Part shown: positions 58,530 through 64,000 of the stretch, in pieces
Numbering within the stretch: position 1 is the stretch's first letter
Layout of the letters: every line of letters starts with the position of its first letter
NCBI RefSeq assembly: GCF_022810405.1
Contig: NZ_JALGQE010000012.1
Span: 62,001-126,000, forward strand
DNA length: 64,000 bases
Direction: 5' to 3'
Source: Rhodococcus sp. ARC_M5
Lineage (GTDB): Bacteria > Actinomycetota > Actinomycetes > Mycobacteriales > Mycobacteriaceae
Position numbers and translations under genes: made by a program
Notes under the pieces: model-generated
Seen by the model: the letters and a program-made list of their open reading frames with translations, nothing else
The model's database searches: none
Told to the model about the DNA's origin: nothing

Positions 58530-59876
58530 ATGAATTCACATCACACAGCTGGATCGAGGTGGATGCGACGCCTCGCGGTCGCCGCCTGCGCCGCACTTCT
58601 CCCCACCGCGGCGGCCTGCGCACCGCCCGGCAGTGGTAACACCACCAGCTCTCCCGCGGCTCCCGTCGAGGTCAGTACCGATCTCGGCACCGAGCCGATC
58701 GAGCTGACCCTCTACGACGGTGCAGGCCTGAAGGCGATCGACGAAGCCCTGATCACAGCGTTCACCGAACTCCACCCGAACGTGACCATCACCGCCCGCT
58801 ACGACCCGGACGACGTTCAGGCAGTCAACGCACCCCGCGTGATCAGCTCCGCGGATCCGCCCGACATCGCGCGGATCATCGCACTGCCGGCTGCGGTGAA
58901 CAACAACCAGCTGACCGTGCTCGACCCGTGGGCCGAGGCCTACGGATGGAACGATCTGCCCGCGGGCCAACTGGCCATGTATCGCGTCGACGAGAACGGC
59001 GTCCGAGGCAGCGGGCAGCAGTACACGATGGCCAGCGGATTCACCGTCACCGGTCTGTACTACAACAAGGCACTCGCCCGCGAGATCGGTATGACCGAAC
59101 CACCATCCACTCTTGCGGAATTCGAGACTGCGCTCGCATCCGCGAAAGCCGCAGGAATCCTCCCCATCATGGCCGGCAACAAGAACGCTCAGGTCACCTT
59201 CGCCGTCCAGATGATGCTCAACACCTACCTGGGGCGAGATGCCATGAACGACTGGGTCTTCAACGCTCCGGGTGTAACCCTGGACACTCCGACCGCAGTG
59301 GACGCAGCATCGGTGGTCGCCGAGTGGGCGCAGCAGGGCTACTACCCCGAGGACACCAACGGCACCGACGCCACCACTGCCGCAGGCAGATTCGCCGAGG
59401 GCGAGGGACTCTTCTACGCGTCGGGAAACTGGGACTCCTCGACGCTGCAGACCAAGTTGGGCGACAACGTCGGCTTCATGCTGCCACCCACACGAGACGG
59501 AAGCGTGCTGGCGATGTCGGATCCGGTCTCGAATTTCGCGATCCCATCCGGTTCCGACAACAAGAACGCCGCCGCTGCGTTTCTCGACTTCCTTCGCTCG
59601 GACGCCGGTCGGCAGGTTGCCGTCGATGCCGGGTTCGCACCGTCCGGCACCGGCGACGTGCCCGCCACCGAGCCCGGATCCGTGGGCGCGGACGTCCAGG
59701 ACGCCTTCGGGCGACTCGTCGACGGCAACGGCCAGGTTCAGTTCGTGCAGAACGCCACCAACGGCATGACCGGAACATGGCTGCCGCAGGTCCAGATGCT
59801 CGTCGCGGACAGGACCACGCCCGCCGAGATGATGAACGCCATTCAATCCGCCTACGAGCAGGACCTTCTGAAATGA
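58530..59876 (+). CDS. Sugar ABC transporter substrate-binding lipoprotein
   Basis: This 448-residue family-1 solute-binding protein has a signal sequence with lipobox TAAAC (Cys near residue 30). Typical MalE-like features include IELTLYDGAGLKAIDEALITAFTELHP, YYNKALAREIGM and the aromatic-rich binding groove around GNWDSSTLQ. GGAGG precedes the ATG. It is the first gene of the uptake operon, and its stop overlaps the permease gene by 4 nt. The GH13 enzyme downstream suggests an alpha-glucoside ligand. Confidence 0.92.
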   Translation: MNSHHTAGSRWMRRLAVAACAALLPTAAACAPPGSGNTTSSPAAPVEVSTDLGTEPIELTLYDGAGLKAIDEALITAFTELHPNVTITARYDPDDVQAVNAPRVISSADPPDIARIIALPAAVNNNQLTVLDPWAEAYGWNDLPAGQLAMYRVDENGVRGSGQQYTMASGFTVTGLYYNKALAREIGMTEPPSTLAEFETALASAKAAGILPIMAGNKNAQVTFAVQMMLNTYLGRDAMNDWVFNAPGVTLDTPTAVDAASVVAEWAQQGYYPEDTNGTDATTAAGRFAEGEGLFYASGNWDSSTLQTKLGDNVGFMLPPTRDGSVLAMSDPVSNFAIPSGSDNKNAAAAFLDFLRSDAGRQVAVDAGFAPSGTGDVPATEPGSVGADVQDAFGRLVDGNGQVQFVQNATNGMTGTWLPQVQMLVADRTTPAEMMNAIQSAYEQDLLK

Positions 59877-60820
59877 CCGCCACCACGCACCGAACCCAGT
59901 CCTCCACGGCCGCAACGATGCCGAGACACCCAGCCGGGCGAGTGGAACGAATCACCCGCGCACGACGCGCCCTCACCGGCTGGCTGTTCGTCCTCCCCGC
60001 AGCGTTGGTCTACGGCGTGTTCGTTCTACGGCCCCTGTTGACGACCATCTGGTATTCCTTCTACAACTGGGACGGCATTTCGGTCGGCAGCTGGGTGGGG
60101 CTCGACAATTACGGCCGCGTGCTCACCGACCCGCAGCTGCTGTCGTCGATCGGCCACGCGTTCTTCCTCATCCTGTTCTTCACCGTCTTCCCGGTCATCG
60201 GCGGCCTTCTCGTCGCTGCTCTGTTGCAGGAGATCCGAATACGCGGCCTCGGAACTGCTGCCCGTACGTTGCTGTTCCTGCCGCAGATCATTCCCGGCGC
60301 AGCAGCCGCAGTGGCCTGGGTGTGGATGTTCTCCAGCAACGGAACCGTCAACCAGGCGCTCTCGGCGATCGGCCTGGAGAGCATCACTCGGTCGTGGCTC
60401 GGCGACTTCGACTGGGCACTGCCCGCCGTCGGAATCATCGGCACCTGGCTCGGATTGGGCTTCTGCACCATCCTGCTGATCTCCGGCATCGGAAAGATCG
60501 ACACTTCGATCTACGAGGCCGCCCGCATCGACGGTGCCGGCTTCTTCCACACCTTTCGCTACGTCACCGTCCCAGCACTGCGAGCAGAAATCGGTGTGTG
60601 CGTCACCGTCACCGTCATCGCCGCCCTCGCCAGCTTCGACATAGTGTTCATGTCCACCCAGGGCGGTCCTGGATACTCCACCACCGTCCCCGGCGTGCAG
60701 ATCTACCAACTCGGATTCACCGAATCCCGGGTCGGGCTCGCCAGCGCACTCGCCGTCGTCCTCACCGCGTTGATCCTGGTGGTCATCGTGCCCCTCCAGC
60801 GCATCTTCAGGGAGAAGTGA
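59873..60820 (+). CDS. Sugar ABC transporter permease (MalF-like)
   Basis: This 315-residue inner-membrane permease has six transmembrane segments. The cytoplasmic EAA loop is YEAARIDGAGFFHTFRYVTVPAL, which contacts the ATPase. The N-terminal ~40 residues are polar and basic. ATG 59873 overlaps the upstream stop (ATGA). It forms a heterodimer with the next gene product. Confidence 0.92.
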   Translation: MTATTHRTQSSTAATMPRHPAGRVERITRARRALTGWLFVLPAALVYGVFVLRPLLTTIWYSFYNWDGISVGSWVGLDNYGRVLTDPQLLSSIGHAFFLILFFTVFPVIGGLLVAALLQEIRIRGLGTAARTLLFLPQIIPGAAAAVAWVWMFSSNGTVNQALSAIGLESITRSWLGDFDWALPAVGIIGTWLGLGFCTILLISGIGKIDTSIYEAARIDGAGFFHTFRYVTVPALRAEIGVCVTVTVIAALASFDIVFMSTQGGPGYSTTVPGVQIYQLGFTESRVGLASALAVVLTALILVVIVPLQRIFREK

Positions 60821-60822
60821 CC

Positions 60823-61647
60823 ATGAAAACCTCCGTACGTCAACGGGTTCCAGGCCTGGTACTGCTGATCGGCACGATGATCTTCTCGATCCTGCCGCTG
60901 CTGAGCATGCTCTCGGCCGCGTTGCAACCGCAGGGCACCGTTCCGCTCGGCCTGTCCTGGCCGTCGGACCCCCAGTGGCACAACTTCGTCGACGCATGGC
61001 GGGTAGCCGAGGTGACACCACTGTTGATCTCGAGCATCATCCTGGTCGCGGGGGTGGTACCGGTCGCGGCCCTGTTCGCCGCGATGGCCGGCTACGGACT
61101 CGGTCAGCTGAAAGTCCCCGGCGGTACAGCGGTGTTCCTGCTTCTCCTCCTGGGCCTGACGCTCCCGAGGGAAGCGACGATCGTTCCGCTCTACTACCAG
61201 CTGCGCGAGATGAACTTGCTCAACACCCGATTGGGGCTGATCCTCGTACTCATCGGAACGTTCATGCCCTTCGCCGTCTTCTGGATGCGCGCGCACTTCC
61301 TGTCGATGCCCAAGGAACTCACCGAAGCAGCATCACTCGACGGCGCGGGTGCATGGAAAGCATTCCGATACATACAGATTCCCCTGGCAGTACCGGCCCT
61401 GGCGTCGATGTGCCTGCTGCTGTTCCTGTGGACGTGGAACACGTTTCTCCAGGCCATCGTCTTGATCGACGACCCGGCCAAACGAACGATGGCGGGGGCG
61501 CTGCAGAACTTCGTGGGTCAGTACTCCACCGATGTGGTTCTGCTCAACGCCGGCTCGTTGCTCATCATGGCTCCCACCATCGTGGTGTTCCTCATCTTCC
61601 AACGCCACTTCGTGAAAGCGATGATATCCGGTGCCGTCAAGGGCTGA
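60823..61647 (+). CDS. Sugar ABC transporter permease (MalG-like)
   Basis: This 274-residue permease has six transmembrane helices and the EAA loop LTEAASLDGAGAWKAFRYIQIPLA. It starts 2 nt after the MalF-like stop and pairs with it to form the channel. It is followed by the glucosidase gene after 37 nt in the same operon. Confidence 0.92.
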   Translation: MKTSVRQRVPGLVLLIGTMIFSILPLLSMLSAALQPQGTVPLGLSWPSDPQWHNFVDAWRVAEVTPLLISSIILVAGVVPVAALFAAMAGYGLGQLKVPGGTAVFLLLLLGLTLPREATIVPLYYQLREMNLLNTRLGLILVLIGTFMPFAVFWMRAHFLSMPKELTEAASLDGAGAWKAFRYIQIPLAVPALASMCLLLFLWTWNTFLQAIVLIDDPAKRTMAGALQNFVGQYSTDVVLLNAGSLLIMAPTIVVFLIFQRHFVKAMISGAVKG

Positions 61648-61684
61648 CCTCACGACCATCGAAAGCTGCACTCCCAGAAAGAAT

Positions 61685-63412
61685 ATGATGACCGACATCC
61701 AGAATTCAGTTCAGCCCGTCTCGACGAGCGACATCGATGCCGACTGGTGGCGTCAGGCAGCGGTCTACCAGATCTACCCGCGCAGCTTCGCCGATTCCAA
61801 CGGCGACGGGATCGGCGATCTCCGCGGCATCACGAACAAGGTTGCGTACCTGAGCGATCTCGGGATCGACGCGGTGTGGCTGAGTCCCTTCTACCCGTCG
61901 GCGCTGGCCGACGGGGGATACGACGTGGACGACTATCGCAACGTCGATCCCACCATCGGCACGCTCGACGAGTTCGACGAACTGGTCGCGGGTCTACACG
62001 ACGCTGGAATCAGGATCATCGTCGATATCGTCCCCAACCACACCTCGAATCGGCACGCCTGGTTCGAGGAGGCACTCGCATCACCGCGTGATTCGAAGGC
62101 CCGTGCACGCTACATCTTTCACGACGGTCGCGGCGAGAACGGTGAACTCCCGCCCACCGACTGGACGTCGATGTTCGGCGGCAGCGCTTGGGAGCGCATC
62201 ATCGAGCCGGACGGAACGCCCGGCCAGTGGTACCTGCACCTGTTCGCCCCGGAGCAGCCGGACCTGAACTGGGACCACCCCGAAGTCAACGAGGACTTCC
62301 TGACGACCCTGCGATTCTGGTCCGACCGAGGTGTCGACGGCTTTCGCGTCGATGTGGCGCACGCCCTCAAGAAAGACATGAATGCGGCTGTGCACGGCAA
62401 CTGGACCACCGATCCCGACGAGGTCTTCACCCGCAGCGACCATCCCCTGTGGGACCGCGACGACGTCCATTCCGTCTATGCCGCATGGCGAACGGTGTTC
62501 GACGAGTACACCCCGCCCCGCATGGCAGTCGCGGAGGTATGGGTACCACCCCATCGAGTGACCAGGTACGCGTCGCCGACGGGGCTCGGGCAGGCGTTCA
62601 ATTTCGATCTCCTCAAGGCGGATTTCGACGCCGACCAGTTCCGCCGGATCATCGAGACCAACCTGGAGTACGCAGCGCAGTCCGGTGCGTCGTCGACCTG
62701 GGTTTTCTCCAACCACGATGTGGTCCGCCACGCCACAAGATACGGCCTGCCCAAGGGCACGGGCGGCAAGGACCAGCACGGAAACAACAAGGGCACCGAC
62801 GGTATCGATTGGCTGTTCGGTGGCGGCGATCCGGCCGAGGTCGACGCAGAACGTGGCCTCCGCCGCGCGAAGGCCGCGACCCTGCTGATGCTCGCCCTTC
62901 CCGGCTCGGCATACCTGTATCAGGGAGAAGAGCTCGGTCTACCCGAAGTCGGCCAGATTCCCGACGCCGATCGTCAGGATCCGATCTTCTTCCGCAACGG
63001 TAGCGAGGTCGGCCGCGACGGTTGCCGAGTTCCGTTGCCGTGGCAGTCCGACGGTCCGTCCTTCGGATTCGGTTCCGGCGATGCGCACCTGCCGCAACCC
63101 GAATGGTTCGCCGAGTATGCCGCGAATGCGCAGATGTCCGAATCGGATTCGACTCTCGGCTTGTACCGCGCCGCTCTCGCGTTGCGCCGCCGTCTGCAGG
63201 GCGCGGAAACGCTCGAGTGGATCGAGACCCAGGACGATGCCCTGCACTTCGTTCGACCCGGTGGCTGGCACATCGTGACCAACTTCGGCACCTCGCCGGT
63301 AGAGCTTCCCGGTGGGGACGTCCTCGTCTCGACCGTTCCACTCGAGGACGGCAGGCTCCCCGCCGAGGCGACAGCGTGGGTCGCGGGCCCGCACCTGACG
63401 CTCGTGCGGTAG
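61685..63412 (+). CDS. GH13 alpha-glucosidase / oligo-1,6-glucosidase-like
   Basis: This 575-residue cytoplasmic GH13 enzyme begins WWRQAAVYQIYPRSFADSNGDGIGDL. Catalytic residues are the nucleophile D223 (GFRVDVAH), the acid/base E284 (VAEVWV) and D345 (FSNHDVVRH). It hydrolyses alpha-linked glucosides (maltose-, isomaltose- or palatinose-type) brought in by the upstream ABC importer. ATG 61685 is followed by a second ATG at 61688. It converges with the KDPG aldolase gene, with only one base between the stop codons. Confidence 0.92.
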   Translation: MMTDIQNSVQPVSTSDIDADWWRQAAVYQIYPRSFADSNGDGIGDLRGITNKVAYLSDLGIDAVWLSPFYPSALADGGYDVDDYRNVDPTIGTLDEFDELVAGLHDAGIRIIVDIVPNHTSNRHAWFEEALASPRDSKARARYIFHDGRGENGELPPTDWTSMFGGSAWERIIEPDGTPGQWYLHLFAPEQPDLNWDHPEVNEDFLTTLRFWSDRGVDGFRVDVAHALKKDMNAAVHGNWTTDPDEVFTRSDHPLWDRDDVHSVYAAWRTVFDEYTPPRMAVAEVWVPPHRVTRYASPTGLGQAFNFDLLKADFDADQFRRIIETNLEYAAQSGASSTWVFSNHDVVRHATRYGLPKGTGGKDQHGNNKGTDGIDWLFGGGDPAEVDAERGLRRAKAATLLMLALPGSAYLYQGEELGLPEVGQIPDADRQDPIFFRNGSEVGRDGCRVPLPWQSDGPSFGFGSGDAHLPQPEWFAEYAANAQMSESDSTLGLYRAALALRRRLQGAETLEWIETQDDALHFVRPGGWHIVTNFGTSPVELPGGDVLVSTVPLEDGRLPAEATAWVAGPHLTLVR

Positions 63413-63413
63413 C

Positions 63414-64000
63414 TCAGACCAGTTCGGCCGTGGCTGCCGCGAGAGTGACGATGGCATCCCAATCTTGTTCTGCGACAGCCGCGGCCGGAGTGAGCCACGA
63501 TCCCCCAACACATCCGACGTTGGGAAGCGCCAGGTAGCTCGATGCATTGGCGGTGGAGATTCCACCCGTCGGGCAGAAGCGTGCGGCCGGGATCGGCGAG
63601 TGGATCGACTTCAGGAAATTCGCGCCGCCCGACGCCTCGGCCGGGAAGAACTTGAGTTCGGTGTAGCCGGCTTCGAGGAGGGTGAGCACCTCGGACACCG
63701 TTGCGGCACCGGGCAGATGTGGTAGTCCGGTGTCGCGCATGGCCTTCGTCAGGGAAGGCGTGCAACCGGGCGAGACCAGGAACTGAGCACCCGCGTCGGC
63801 GGCCTGCTTTGCCTGGCCGGGAGTGATGATCGTGCCTGCGCCGACGAGGATCTCGGGGACCTCCGCCGCGATGCGCTCGATGGCGTCGAGTGCCACCGGA
63901 GTCCGCAAGGTCAGCTCGATCACGGGCACTCCGCCCTGCACCAGGGCACGGGCGATCGGAACGGCGTACTCGAGATCGTCGATGACGACGACGGGAATCA
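63414..64000 (-). CDS. eda: KDPG aldolase (Eda), 5' end cut by the window edge
   Basis: The minus-strand frame is open to base 64000, with the N-terminus missing. The visible ~195 residues include the catalytic Glu in VIELTLRT, the VGAGTI strand, the Schiff-base Lys in LKFFPAEASGG and CPTGGIS. It cleaves 2-keto-3-deoxy-6-phosphogluconate to pyruvate and glyceraldehyde-3-phosphate (Entner-Doudoroff pathway) and may also act on related keto-acids. Confidence 0.92.
   Translation of the reverse strand, partial: IPVVVIDDLEYAVPIARALVQGGVPVIELTLRTPVALDAIERIAAEVPEILVGAGTIITPGQAKQAADAGAQFLVSPGCTPSLTKAMRDTGLPHLPGAATVSEVLTLLEAGYTELKFFPAEASGGANFLKSIHSPIPAARFCPTGGISTANASSYLALPNVGCVGGSWLTPAAAVAEQDWDAIVTLAAATAELV

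Overview
The window is GC-rich actinobacterial chromosome, and the gene content points to the mycolic-acid group (Mycobacteriales), most likely a Rhodococcus. The markers are F420 cofactor synthesis (fbiC), mycothiol synthesis (mshB), PIM/LAM lipoglycan genes (pimE, an lpqW homologue), two antigen-85-like esterases, a WS/DGAT-type acyltransferase, a DUF222 (13E12-type) protein and IdeR/LexA-type operators. I saw no rRNA, tRNA, CRISPR array, insertion sequence or prophage. The species call is inference from family recognition. No database search was run.

Layout. 1-9.2 kb: a DUF222 protein cut by the left edge behind a LexA-box promoter; a DUF1810 gene with a stand-alone RibH2-type lumazine synthase; an alpha/beta hydrolase that lacks its nucleophile; a divergent TetR/SDR pair; an osmC-metY-CoA-binding-protein operon behind a 30-codon cysteine leader ORF; an SDR; and an iron-regulated siderophore-binding lipoprotein. 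9.2-31.7 kb: a core block whose content and approximate order resemble M. tuberculosis Rv1157c-Rv1178 plus fadD36 (Rv1193). It holds fadD36, dapC, fdxA/fdxC, fbiC, two PH-domain proteins, a family-5 uracil-DNA glycosylase, an Rv1171-like membrane protein, mshB, a HAD phosphatase, lpqW, typA, mutT2, phhB, pimE and two Rv1157c/Rv1158c-like secreted proteins. A Tat-exported DUF1906 protein and terD lie between the two secreted proteins.

31.7-56 kb is an accessory and cell-surface region: an Asp-box sialidase-like protein, a WS/DGAT-like acyltransferase, a cutinase/LysB-like esterase, two paralogous GT2 glycosyltransferases (the second coupled to a polysaccharide pyruvyltransferase in AT-richer DNA), two antigen-85-like esterases, amylosucrase, a PucR/GlcD pair, a Phd-RelE toxin-antitoxin module, ychF, and several small membrane or regulatory genes. 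56-63.4 kb is a complete alpha-glucoside uptake and hydrolysis locus: lacI-ugpC diverging from a binding protein, two permeases and a GH13 glucosidase, with two perfect LacI operators between them. A KDPG aldolase runs off the right edge.

The observation most worth following is the metY leader. A 30-codon GTG-start ORF ends in Cys codons, and a 10-nt stretch over the last of these is perfectly complementary to the osmC Shine-Dalgarno region. This suggests cysteine-responsive control of a sulfur operon. Many promoters in the window place the -10 hexamer 6-8 nt before the start codon, which implies widespread leaderless mRNAs.
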